Shown piece after piece: positions 8,271-15,122 of a stretch of DNA of 22,200 nt; within the stretch, counting starts at the first letter, position 1, and each line of letters opens with the position of its first letter. Source of the stretch: TC-15 sp034437275. Lineage in GTDB: Bacteria; Chloroflexota; Anaerolineae; Aggregatilineales; Aggregatilineaceae. A program made the translations under genes and the position numbers. Where the stretch lies: contig DAOTUD010000046.1 of the NCBI GenBank assembly GCA_034437275.1, positions 1-22,200 on the forward strand. The letters run 5' to 3'. Under the pieces are notes generated by a model. The model was not told the origin of the DNA, did no database searches, and saw only the letters and a list, made by a program, of their open reading frames with translations.

Positions 8271-8299
8271 ATTATACTCTAACATTGTGCCCCAGTGAA
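8271..8299 (-). promoter_or_regulatory. Sigma-70-type promoter of the kinase operon
   Basis: On the minus strand TTCACT (complement of 8294-8299, 4/6) is followed after 17 nt by a perfect TATAAT (complement of 8271-8276). The predicted transcript starts near 8264, giving a leader of about 40 nt before the kinase ATG at 8224. It lies just downstream of the ubiA-like stop codon. Between the two sits only a weak A/T-rich inverted repeat (AAATTAA-AGC-TTAATTT as read on the minus strand), which could be a poor terminator. Confidence 0.7.
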
Positions 8300-8318
8300 A
8301 GAAAAATTAAGCTTTAAT

Positions 8319-9221
8319 TTATAAAGCCATGCTGATCAGCCAAATCCACACCGCCAGATTGGCGATCAGCAAAAACGCAGGCTGCATCTGTCCACTGACA
8401 TCAATCGCGACCGTTCCACGCATGTCAACGCCCGATCGAAGGAGCCACCCCGCCGGCAGCGCCAGGACCGGCACCAGCAGCAGCCACAGCGGCAGCAGCC
8501 CGCTCGCGATGGCTGCCAGCCCGCACCCGGCAGCCGCCACCAGCGCGCTGTACATCAAGCGCCGGGTGGTGGCCGGGCCGACGATGGCAGCGGTATTGTG
8601 CAGGCCCGCCGCCTGGTCCATCTCATAATCGCGCAGTTGGTTATAAAGCTGCCCGTATGCGGACACGCATCCCACGCCCAGCGCCACCCACCACGCCGCG
8701 CCGGGCGCAGCATCATACGCAAAATACCCGGCCAGCAGCAGCAACGTGCTGAGCATCAGCGCGTGGGATACCACGTCCACCAGCGGGTAAGCCTTCAGCC
8801 GCACGCTGCGCCATGAATACAGATACGCCAGCGCCAACGTCGTGCTGCCAATGCCCCAGGTGTACGGATTGATCACGGCGTACAGTCCCCAGGCGATCCC
8901 GCCGCTGGCCAGCGAGGCGACCCACGCTCGCCGGTAGGGCATTCGTCCGGTCACTACCGGATTGCGCGCGGCGCGCTGCGGATCGCGCGCATCGTCTGCT
9001 GCGTCCTCGGCGTCGTTGACCATGAAGGCACACATCACCGCCAGGCTGTTGGCCAGCAGGACGATCCCCAGCCGCCAATCCAGGGAGCCAGCGGCGTTAT
9101 GTCGTAGGGCGAGCGTGACGCCCAGCGCCGTCAGTGGCACGGTAAATGGCAGATGTTCGCGCCAGCGCGAGAGTTGTAGCATACTGGACCCATATTTGTT
9201 GATAGATATGATGTTATTCAT
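8319..9221 (-). CDS. UbiA-family prenyltransferase
   Basis: This integral membrane protein (300 aa, about eight hydrophobic segments) has both Asp-rich motifs of UbiA prenyltransferases. The first is NDAEDAADDARD at 69-80, and the second is NQLRDYEMDQAAG at 194-206 with D198 and D202. The loop motif YSWRSVRLKAYPL at 135-147 resembles the YS-x-R-x-K signature. Such enzymes attach a polyprenyl chain from a diphosphate donor, with Mg2+, to an aromatic or other acceptor, as in quinone, chlorophyll, heme O or archaeal-type lipid synthesis. No quinone or pigment gene is adjacent, so the acceptor cannot be told. The start is uncertain: the ATG at 9221 and the one at 9182 (shorter by 13 residues) both lack a good ribosome-binding site, and both lie downstream of the promoter. 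The shorter form fits the usual family N-terminus. Confidence 0.87.
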   Translation of the reverse strand: MNNIISINKYGSSMLQLSRWREHLPFTVPLTALGVTLALRHNAAGSLDWRLGIVLLANSLAVMCAFMVNDAEDAADDARDPQRAARNPVVTGRMPYRRAWVASLASGGIAWGLYAVINPYTWGIGSTTLALAYLYSWRSVRLKAYPLVDVVSHALMLSTLLLLAGYFAYDAAPGAAWWVALGVGCVSAYGQLYNQLRDYEMDQAAGLHNTAAIVGPATTRRLMYSALVAAAGCGLAAIASGLLPLWLLLVPVLALPAGWLLRSGVDMRGTVAIDVSGQMQPAFLLIANLAVWIWLISMAL

Positions 9222-9272
9222 GCCAGATTACATAACTTATGGACTGTCGCCAGTGCATGGATTCGTAGTAGC

Positions 9273-9302
9273 ATTATCCTAGCGGAATAGTACTTTTGAC
9301 AA
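9273..9302 (-). promoter_or_regulatory. Sigma-70-type promoter of the ubiA-like gene
   Basis: On the minus strand TTGTCA (complement of 9297-9302, 5/6) is followed after 18 nt by GATAAT (complement of 9273-9278, 5/6). The predicted transcription start is near 9266, about 45 nt before the ATG at 9221. The -35 box is only 13 bp from the target duplication of the neighbouring MITE-like element (9316-9493), so the element sits immediately upstream of this promoter. Confidence 0.6.
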
Positions 9303-9320
9303 GAATTGGTTGTTTAAACT

Positions 9321-9488
9321 CAGTGAGTCACGGATTCGTTGAATGGCCCTCACCCTTCCGACTGGCGTCGGGTCCCTCTCCCTCAGGGAAAGGGATTAGC
9401 TGGGCACTTACTTTCTTCTCCCTGAGGGAGAAGGGCTGGGGATGAGGGCTGAATCGGCGCAAGAGACATCCAAAATCGTGATTCACTG
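9321..9488. mobile_element. MITE-like near-palindromic element with 5-bp target duplication
   Basis: The 168-bp element starts CAGTGAGTCACG (9321-9332) and ends CGTGATTCACTG (9477-9488). These are terminal inverted repeats matching at 11 of 12 positions. Directly outside, AAACT occurs in the same orientation on both sides (9316-9320 and 9489-9493), as expected for a target-site duplication. The interior is nearly palindromic: GGCCCTCACCC (9346 onward) opposes GGGGATGAGGGC (9438-9449), and CCCTCTCCCTCAGGGA (9374-9389) opposes TCCCTGAGGGAGAAGGG (9419-9435). There is no coding capacity, so mobility would need a transposase supplied elsewhere. Interspersed repeats with a ccctcaccc and ctccctcaggga core are common in Chloroflexota and cyanobacterial genomes, as I recall. 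No second copy is present in this window. Confidence 0.75.
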
Positions 9489-9536
9489 AAACTCATCTAT
9501 CGCACGGAAAGCTCAGAGTGGAAAGGGTTAGCCTGT

Positions 9537-10955
9537 ATGGCCACTCCCCGCAAGCAAAAGATGAAGCTGCCGCCGCAGATCGTAGCCGAACGTCCCCCCG
9601 CCGACCGAATATATGATTTTGACCCGATCACCATCAGTTTCGACGCGGCCAGCGCCCAGGCCGAAGCCGACCGCTGTCTGCAATGCCCCAAACAACCGTG
9701 TGTAGTCGCCTGTCCGCTGGGCAACGATATTCCCACTGCGATGGAACATATCATTGAAGGGCGCTTCCTGGAAGCGGCGGCGATCTATCACCAGACCAGC
9801 ACCTTGCCGGAGATCTGCTCGCGCGTCTGTCCCCAGGAGAGCCTGTGCGAAGGGGCATGTGTGCTGGGTAAACGCGGGCAGCCGGTCGCTTTGGGCGCGC
9901 TGGAGCAGTTCGTGACCGACTACGTGCGTCACCATGCCGGGCAACAGCCAGGGCCATCCGCCGCTGCGACCGGGAAATCGGTTGGCGTGATTGGGGCCGG
10001 GCCGGCAGGGCTGAGCCTCGCTCAACGCCTGCTCGAAAAAGGCCACGCGGTCACGCTGTACGAAGCCCTACCCTATCCAGGTGGTTGGCTGACTTATGCG
10101 ATCCCCACCTACAAGCTCCCCCGCGACCTCATAACCGAGAAGGTCGAAGCTCTTAAAGCGATGGGTGCGACGTTTGTGCTCAATACGCGCGTCGGGGAGG
10201 ATATCGCGTTTGACACGCTGCGCAACCAGCACGACGCCGTCTTTATCGGCGTGGGGGCCATGAAGGATGCCGAGGTGCGTTTGGATGGGCGCGATCTGCC
10301 GGGCGTGTACAGCGGCACCGACTTTTTGCTGCCCGTGTACACGCCGCAGAAATGGCAGCCCGACGGGGTGCAGATGCCGAAGGTCGGGGAGCGGGTGGTG
10401 GTGTTCGGCGGGGGTGATACCGCGATGGACTGCGTGCGTACGGCGCTCCGGCTCCAGGCTCAGCAGGAGCTTAAGCCGAATGTGACGCTGATATATCGTC
10501 GCACGGATGCTGAGATGCCCGCGACAATCAAGGAGCGCGAAAAGGCGCGGGCCGAAGGGGCTGAGATCATATTCCTGGCCTCCCCGGTGGAGTTCAAACC
10601 CGGCCCGGATGGAAAAATCAAGGAAATCGTGGTCCAGGAGATGGAACTGGGCGCGCCAGATGACAGCGGACGTCGTCGTCCGGTGCCCATCGAAGGGGCA
10701 CAAAATACGATCCAAGCCGATACCGCCGTGCTGGCGCTGGGCTACTGGCCCGATCCACTGATCAGCGAGCATGTGACCGATCTGGAGACACACGGCTGGG
10801 GGCTGGTCACCGCTGATTCCGACAGCGGGACCACCAACCTGCCCGGTGTGTTCGCCGGCGGCGATGCGGTACGCGGCCCGGCGCTGGTCAGCCAGGCCGC
10901 GCGGGATGCCATCCAGGCGGTGCGTACCATCCACGAGTACCTGATGTCCCCCTGA
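9537..10955 (+). CDS. GltD-like NAD(P)H oxidoreductase, stand-alone
   Basis: The 472-aa product has the fold of the glutamate synthase small subunit. An N-terminal double [4Fe-4S] domain carries C47, C50, C55, C59 and C94, C98, C104, C108. An FAD-binding site follows (VGVIGAGPAG, 149-158), then an NAD(P)-binding site (VVVFGGGDTAMD, 287-298), and a C-terminal FAD motif (GVFAGGDAV, 437-445). The family moves electrons between NAD(P)H and a partner through FAD and iron-sulfur clusters. Partners include GltB, dihydropyrimidine dehydrogenase and NfnA-type ferredoxin:NADP subunits. No GltB or NfnA gene is in the window. The next cluster makes reduced ferredoxin, so a ferredoxin-NAD(P) role is an attractive but unproven reading. 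GGAAAGGG lies about 9 nt before the ATG. The gene starts just past the MITE-like element, and I see no convincing promoter of its own. Confidence 0.85.
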   Translation: MATPRKQKMKLPPQIVAERPPADRIYDFDPITISFDAASAQAEADRCLQCPKQPCVVACPLGNDIPTAMEHIIEGRFLEAAAIYHQTSTLPEICSRVCPQESLCEGACVLGKRGQPVALGALEQFVTDYVRHHAGQQPGPSAAATGKSVGVIGAGPAGLSLAQRLLEKGHAVTLYEALPYPGGWLTYAIPTYKLPRDLITEKVEALKAMGATFVLNTRVGEDIAFDTLRNQHDAVFIGVGAMKDAEVRLDGRDLPGVYSGTDFLLPVYTPQKWQPDGVQMPKVGERVVVFGGGDTAMDCVRTALRLQAQQELKPNVTLIYRRTDAEMPATIKEREKARAEGAEIIFLASPVEFKPGPDGKIKEIVVQEMELGAPDDSGRRRPVPIEGAQNTIQADTAVLALGYWPDPLISEHVTDLETHGWGLVTADSDSGTTNLPGVFAGGDAVRGPALVSQAARDAIQAVRTIHEYLMSP

Positions 10956-10982
10956 TTGCACGGTCGCTATCCGATATTATTC

Positions 10983-11018
10983 CCCCTGGTGCTGGTCTGT
11001 AATGGCCGGTGCCAGGGG
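10983..11018 (+). terminator. Long hairpin after the GltD-like gene, no U-tract
   Basis: Two 15-nt arms (10983-10997 and 11004-11018) around a 6-nt loop can pair along their whole length in RNA: 11 Watson-Crick pairs, including CCCCUGG/CCAGGGG at the base, and four G-U pairs. The hairpin begins 27 nt past the stop codon. It is followed by TGACACTG rather than a T-run, so it may be a weak terminator, an RNA-stabilising 3' end or a leader structure of the next operon. The G-U pairs all favour the plus-strand transcript or are neutral; on the minus strand they become A-C mismatches. Confidence 0.45.
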
Positions 11019-11081
11019 TGACACTGCGCAACATGAGATGTGGCTTCTGCCACTAGGCGACAGGGTGACTTTATCCTATAG

Positions 11082-11109
11082 TTGGTATACAAAATTGCTG
11101 GTTTAAATA
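11082..11109 (+). promoter_or_regulatory. Putative promoter/operator of the aminotransferase-VOR operon
   Basis: TTGGTA (11082-11087) and TAAATA (11104-11109) form a candidate -35/-10 pair with a 16-nt spacer. The -35 box overlaps TGGTATACAA (11083-11092), which fits the T-N-G-T-N-A-C-N-A half-symmetric pattern bound by many GntR-family repressors. The transcript would have a very short leader (about 14 nt) carrying AAGAGG before the ATG at 11131. The 90 nt upstream hold only the hairpin described separately and a possible alternative -10, TATAGT, at 11077-11082. Confidence 0.3.
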
Positions 11110-11130
11110 TTTTATACAAGAGGTAAATTT

Positions 11131-12366
11131 ATGAGCATCTTATGGAAGTCGCGTTATGCGCTGCGGATGGAGCGCATGACCAGTTCTACGATTCGGGAGC
11201 TGCTGAAGCTCACGCAGCGTCCCGAGATCATCTCGTTTGCGGGCGGTCTGCCGGCAGCGGAATACTTCCCCGTCGAGCGTTTTCAGGAAGCGTGCGAATA
11301 TGTGCTGGCCGAGCAAGCGCACCAGGCGCTGCAATATGGTCCGACCGAGGGCTACATGCCCCTGCGCGAGATGATCGCGGCGCGGCTGGCGCAGCATGGC
11401 CCCTGTATCACGGCGGACAACGTGATGATCACATCCGGCTCACAGCAGGCGTTGAACCTGATCGGGGCGTTGTTGATCAACCCCGGCGACCGGGTGCTCG
11501 TTGAGCAGCCGACCTACCTGGGGGCGATCCAGGCGTTTACCCAGTATCAAACCAGCTATATTGGCGTCCCGACCGATCACGACGGTATCTGCACCGGCCA
11601 CCTGCCGGAGGCGCTGCGGCATGGGCCGAAGTTTATGTACATCCTGCCCAACTTCCAGAATCCTGCCGGGGTTACGATCAGCTACGAGCGGCGGGTCGAA
11701 CTGATCCGGCTGGCACAGGAGCAGGGGGTTCCCATCGTTGAGGACGACCCCTATGGCGCGCTGCGCTTTGAAGGCGAGACGATCAAGCCGCTGGTGGCCA
11801 TCGACGCCGAGTTGACCGGCCACAACGGCGATTGCTACACCGGGAACGTGATCTATCTTGGCACGTTCTCCAAGACGCTGGCTCCCGGCCTGCGCATCGC
11901 GTATGTGATCGCGCCGCCGCAGGTGATCTCGCGGCTGGTACAGCTCAAGCAGGCGGCTGACCTGCACACCAGCACCTTCAACCAGATGGTGATCTACGAG
12001 GTATCTAAGGACGGGTTCATCGACCAGCACATCGACAAACTGCGCCAGGTCTATCGCAAACGGCGCGACACGATGCTGGCCGCGCTGGATCGCTATATGC
12101 CCGGTGAAGTAGACTGGACGCACCCCGAAGGCGGCTTGTTCCTGTGGATGCATCTGCCCGAGGGCATGTCGGACCGCACATTTTTCGAGGCGGCGGTCGA
12201 GCGCAATGTCGCTTTTGTGCCGGGCAGCGCCTTCTTCACTATTCCCGACCCGCCACCCACCGCGCGGCTAAACTTTTCGTGCATGGACGAAACGCACATC
12301 GTGGAGGGCATCAAGCGGATGCACGAGGCATACCAGGAAGTCCGCAAGACGACCCCCACTGGCTGA
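11131..12366 (+). CDS. PLP-dependent aminotransferase (LysN/2-aminoadipate type)
   Basis: The 411-aa product is a fold-type I aminotransferase. Visible motifs are FAGGLPA near residue 36, QYGPTEG 68-74 (substrate and PLP contacts), SGSQQALNL 102-110 (phosphate binding), PNFQNPAG 173-180 with the conserved Asn, VEDDPYG 203-209, the Schiff-base lysine K248 in FSKTLAPGLR, and R379 in ARLNFSC for the substrate carboxylate. This subgroup has broad specificity and includes 2-aminoadipate, aromatic and branched-chain transaminases. It also resembles the catalytic half of MocR regulators, but no DNA-binding domain is present. It is the first gene of a cluster whose next steps act on 2-oxoacids and acyl-CoAs, so its likely task is to turn an amino acid into the 2-oxoacid used by the oxidoreductase encoded downstream. 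AAGAGG precedes the ATG. The exact amino acid is not readable from sequence. Confidence 0.9.
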   Translation: MSILWKSRYALRMERMTSSTIRELLKLTQRPEIISFAGGLPAAEYFPVERFQEACEYVLAEQAHQALQYGPTEGYMPLREMIAARLAQHGPCITADNVMITSGSQQALNLIGALLINPGDRVLVEQPTYLGAIQAFTQYQTSYIGVPTDHDGICTGHLPEALRHGPKFMYILPNFQNPAGVTISYERRVELIRLAQEQGVPIVEDDPYGALRFEGETIKPLVAIDAELTGHNGDCYTGNVIYLGTFSKTLAPGLRIAYVIAPPQVISRLVQLKQAADLHTSTFNQMVIYEVSKDGFIDQHIDKLRQVYRKRRDTMLAALDRYMPGEVDWTHPEGGLFLWMHLPEGMSDRTFFEAAVERNVAFVPGSAFFTIPDPPPTARLNFSCMDETHIVEGIKRMHEAYQEVRKTTPTG

Positions 12367-12411
12367 GCGATACCCACTGCAGAACATGAATACCTATTAC
12401 GGAGTAAATAT

Positions 12412-13746
12412 ATGGATTGGTTAGGCCAATACGAACCCAAAAAAGTTACTGCCGAGGAAGCCGTCGGTGTCCTGAAGTCCGGTTACCGCATTTTCGTGAC
12501 GGGCAACTGCTCGTTGCCTCAGACTGTGATGGAGGCGCTCAACGAGCGCGCGCCAGAGCTGGAAAACCTGACGCTGGTCCAGGTGCTCACCATTGGCAAG
12601 GCGGACTATGTCAAGCCCGAGCTAGTGCCGCACATCCGCGTTAATTCGCTATTTATCAGCGCGAATGTACGCGAGGCAGTTAACGATGGGCGTGCGGATT
12701 TCACGCCTATTTTTTTGTCGGAGATCCCGGGGCTGTTTAAGTCGGGGCGCGTTCCGCTGGATGTGTCCCTGATCCAGGTCTCGCCGCCGGACAAAAACGG
12801 CTATTGCTCCTACGGCGTGGAAGTCGGCGTGACCAAAACCGCCGCCGACAGCTCCAAGATCGTGATCGCCGAAGTCAACCCTCACATGCCGCGCACGCTG
12901 GGCGACAGCTTCATCCATGTGTCGAAGATCGACTACGTGGTCGAGGTAGACTACCCGCTGCCGGAGGTGCACATGGCGGCGTCGTCCCCAGAGCAGGAAT
13001 CCATCGCCAACCACCTCGCGGCGCTGATCCCGGACGGCGCGACGATGCAGATGGGGATCGGCGGCATCCCGGATGCGGTGCTCAAGAAGCTGCACAATCA
13101 CAAACACCTGGGTATTCACACCGAGTTGTTCTCCGATGGGGTAGTTGATCTGGTCGAAGCCGGGGTCATCACCAACGAGCGCAAATCGTTTCATCCCGGC
13201 AAGATCATCGCCGGCTTTTTGCTCGGCACCCAGCGGCTCTATGAATTCGTAGACGATAATCCTATCGTGGAACTGCACCCGACCGAATACATCAACGACC
13301 CGTTCAATATTGCGAAAAATGACCGGATGGTTTCGATCAACTCGGCCATTCAGGTGGACTTGACCGGCCAGGTCTGCGCCGACAGCATCGGCACCCGCTT
13401 CTATTCGGGTGTGGGGGGCCAGGTCGACTTTGTACGCGGGGCCTCGCGCAGCAAAGGGGGAATGCCGATCATCGCGTTTCCCAGTACGGCCAAAAACGGC
13501 GAAGTCAGCCGCATCGTGCCGACGCTGACGCCGGGGTCGGGCGTGATCACAACCCGTAACGACGTGCACTTCATCGCCACCGAGTACGGCGTGGCCGATC
13601 TGTACGGGCGCAGCATCCGCCAGCGCGCGCAGGCATTGGTCGAGATCGCGCATCCAAAATTCCGCGCGGAACTGGCCGATGCCGCCGAGCAACTGTATCA
13701 CGTGCCGAAATTCTTTGTGCCCAAAATGTCGAAGAAAGAGGAGTAA
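12412..13746 (+). CDS. Acetyl-CoA hydrolase/CoA-transferase family protein
   Basis: The 444-aa product belongs to the acetyl-CoA hydrolase/transferase family, which includes 4-hydroxybutyrate, succinyl- and butyryl-CoA:acetate CoA-transferases. Seen in sequence: MQMGIGGIPDAVL (212-224), GIHTELFSDGVVDL (234-247) with E238 at the position of the catalytic glutamate known from 4-hydroxybutyrate CoA-transferase, and YSGVGGQVDFVRGASRS near the CoA site. Such enzymes move CoA between an acyl-CoA and a free acid through a glutamyl-CoA intermediate. Here it could release the branched-chain or other acid from the acyl-CoA made by the downstream oxidoreductase while saving the thioester as acetyl-CoA or a similar product. 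GGAG lies at good spacing before the ATG. The gene overlaps no neighbour but is coupled to the ferredoxin gene, whose ribosome-binding site is in its last codons. Confidence 0.9.
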   Translation: MDWLGQYEPKKVTAEEAVGVLKSGYRIFVTGNCSLPQTVMEALNERAPELENLTLVQVLTIGKADYVKPELVPHIRVNSLFISANVREAVNDGRADFTPIFLSEIPGLFKSGRVPLDVSLIQVSPPDKNGYCSYGVEVGVTKTAADSSKIVIAEVNPHMPRTLGDSFIHVSKIDYVVEVDYPLPEVHMAASSPEQESIANHLAALIPDGATMQMGIGGIPDAVLKKLHNHKHLGIHTELFSDGVVDLVEAGVITNERKSFHPGKIIAGFLLGTQRLYEFVDDNPIVELHPTEYINDPFNIAKNDRMVSINSAIQVDLTGQVCADSIGTRFYSGVGGQVDFVRGASRSKGGMPIIAFPSTAKNGEVSRIVPTLTPGSGVITTRNDVHFIATEYGVADLYGRSIRQRAQALVEIAHPKFRAELADAAEQLYHVPKFFVPKMSKKEE

Positions 13747-13750
13747 TGTA

Positions 13751-14014
13751 ATGGCTGTTAAGGGACGCATCGAGATCAATGAAGAACGGTGTAAAGGCTG
13801 TACGCTGTGCAAGATCGCGTGCCCGCAGGACATCATCGCAATGGCGACGGATCATGTGAATGCCAAAGGCTACTATCCCGCCATGCTGGTCGACCCGGAC
13901 GAGAAATGCACCGGGTGCGCGCTGTGTGCAGTTGCCTGCCCGGATGTGTGCATCACGGTCTACCGGCAGGTGCCGGCCAAAAAGGCACGCCGTGCACAGG
14001 CGGCGGCGCAATAG
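13751..14014 (+). CDS. 2-oxoacid:ferredoxin oxidoreductase delta subunit (2x[4Fe-4S])
   Basis: This 87-aa ferredoxin-like protein has two complete CxxCxxCxxxCP motifs: C14, C17, C20, C24 and C53, C56, C59, C63. Each set binds one [4Fe-4S] cluster. Adjacent alpha, beta and gamma subunit genes identify it as the delta subunit, which carries electrons from the thiamine site to free ferredoxin. I chose the ATG at 13751 because GAGGAG sits 6 nt before it, inside the last codons of the CoA-transferase gene, whose stop ends 4 nt upstream. A longer reading frame exists but would overlap that gene with unrelated sequence. The Lys/Arg/Ala-rich C-terminus (residues 76-87) is a short basic tail. Confidence 0.92.
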   Translation: MAVKGRIEINEERCKGCTLCKIACPQDIIAMATDHVNAKGYYPAMLVDPDEKCTGCALCAVACPDVCITVYRQVPAKKARRAQAAAQ

Positions 14015-14050
14015 CATCGCATTGTAATCACGGAGGTTCAAAAATACATT

Positions 14051-15112
14051 ATGGCTTTAGAACTGATGAAAGGTAATGAGGCGCTGGCCGAAGCCGCGAT
14101 CCGGGCCGGCGTCGAAGCCTTTTTTGGATATCCCATTACCCCCCAAACAGAATTATTGGAACACATGTCGAAGCGGATGCCAGAGCTGGGCCGCGCGTTT
14201 GTCCAGGCCGAAAGCGAAGTCGCGTCGATTAACATGGTCTATGGCGCGGCCTGCACCGGAACGCGCGTCATGACGTCATCATCCAGCCCCGGCATCAGCC
14301 TGATGCAAGAAGGGCTGTCGTACATCGCCGGGTCGGAGGTGCCGTGCGTGGTCGTGGATGTGATGCGCGGCGGGCCGGGCCTGGGCAACATCCAGCCGTC
14401 ACAGTCGGACTACTTTCAGGTGACGCGCTCTGCTGGGCACGGCGATTATCATGCGATTGTGCTGGCACCGGCCTCGGTTCAGGAAGCGATTGACCTGATG
14501 GTCGAGGCGTTCGATCTGGCGGACAAATACCGCCATCTGGTGTTTGTGGTCGCCGATGGGCTGTTGGGCCAGATGATGGAGCCGGCGGAACTGCCACCGA
14601 TGCAGCCGCTGCGGGAAGAGCGTCCAGACTGGGCGCTGACCGGCGCGCATGACCGCGACCCCAACATCATCACCTCGCTGGAACTCGATGCGCCGGCGCT
14701 GGAAGAAGTCAACGACCGGCTGCAAGCCAAGCTGAAGATCATCAAGGAAAACGAGCAGCGCTATACCGAAAGCATGATCGACGACGCCGACCTCGTGATC
14801 GTGGGCTACGGCACGGCAGGCCGCATCGCCGAAAATGCCGTTCGCCAGGCGCGCGAAGAAGGCATGCAGGTCGGGCTGCTGCGCCCGATCTCGCTGTGGC
14901 CGTTCCCCGAAAAGCGCCTTTCGGCGTTGGCGGATCGGGTGCAGGCGTTCCTGGTGGTCGAGATGAACGCCGGCCAGATGCTCGAAGACGTGAAGCTGGC
15001 CGCGGGCGGCCAGGTGCCGGTTGAGTTTTACGGGCGGACCGGTGGCGTGGTGCCTGTGCCGGAAGAAATTTACGATGAAATCGCCAGGCTTTACACGAAG
15101 TTGACGGGATAA
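14051..15112 (+). CDS. vorB: 2-oxoacid:ferredoxin oxidoreductase alpha subunit, VorB-like
   Basis: The 353-aa product has the alpha-subunit signature of ferredoxin-linked 2-oxoacid oxidoreductases: GNEALAEAAIRAG 8-20, FFGYPITPQTELLEHM 24-39, QAESEVASINMVYGA 52-66 and MRGGPGLGNIQPSQSDYF 105-122. This last motif and the following GHGDYHAIVLAPASVQEA are typical of VorB, the 2-oxoisovalerate subunit, rather than of 2-oxoglutarate enzymes. With the beta, gamma and delta subunits it would convert a 2-oxoacid plus CoA to acyl-CoA, CO2 and two reduced ferredoxins. It lies 36 nt after the delta gene. GGAGG at 14032-14036 is rather far (14 nt) from the ATG. Substrate choice is inferred from family resemblance; pyruvate-type enzymes look clearly different, but a 2-oxoglutarate or mixed substrate is not excluded. 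Confidence 0.88.
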   Translation: MALELMKGNEALAEAAIRAGVEAFFGYPITPQTELLEHMSKRMPELGRAFVQAESEVASINMVYGAACTGTRVMTSSSSPGISLMQEGLSYIAGSEVPCVVVDVMRGGPGLGNIQPSQSDYFQVTRSAGHGDYHAIVLAPASVQEAIDLMVEAFDLADKYRHLVFVVADGLLGQMMEPAELPPMQPLREERPDWALTGAHDRDPNIITSLELDAPALEEVNDRLQAKLKIIKENEQRYTESMIDDADLVIVGYGTAGRIAENAVRQAREEGMQVGLLRPISLWPFPEKRLSALADRVQAFLVVEMNAGQMLEDVKLAAGGQVPVEFYGRTGGVVPVPEEIYDEIARLYTKLTG

Positions 15113-15122
15113 GGGAGAGATC

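Noticed and set aside
9296..9301. Perfect TTGACA on the plus strand as -35 of the GltD-like gene
   Set aside because: No -10 hexamer occurs 16-18 nt downstream, either in the present sequence or after mentally removing the MITE-like element. The same bases form the minus-strand -35 box of the ubiA-like promoter.
9321..9488. Reading the palindromic repeat as a simple bidirectional terminator
   Set aside because: It lies between divergently transcribed genes, where no terminator is needed. It has inverted-repeat termini with a flanking direct duplication and lacks T-runs after the hairpin, which fits an inserted element better.
11131..12366. Aminotransferase gene as a MocR-type GntR regulator
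   Set aside because: The protein starts directly with the aminotransferase fold; no N-terminal winged-helix domain is present.
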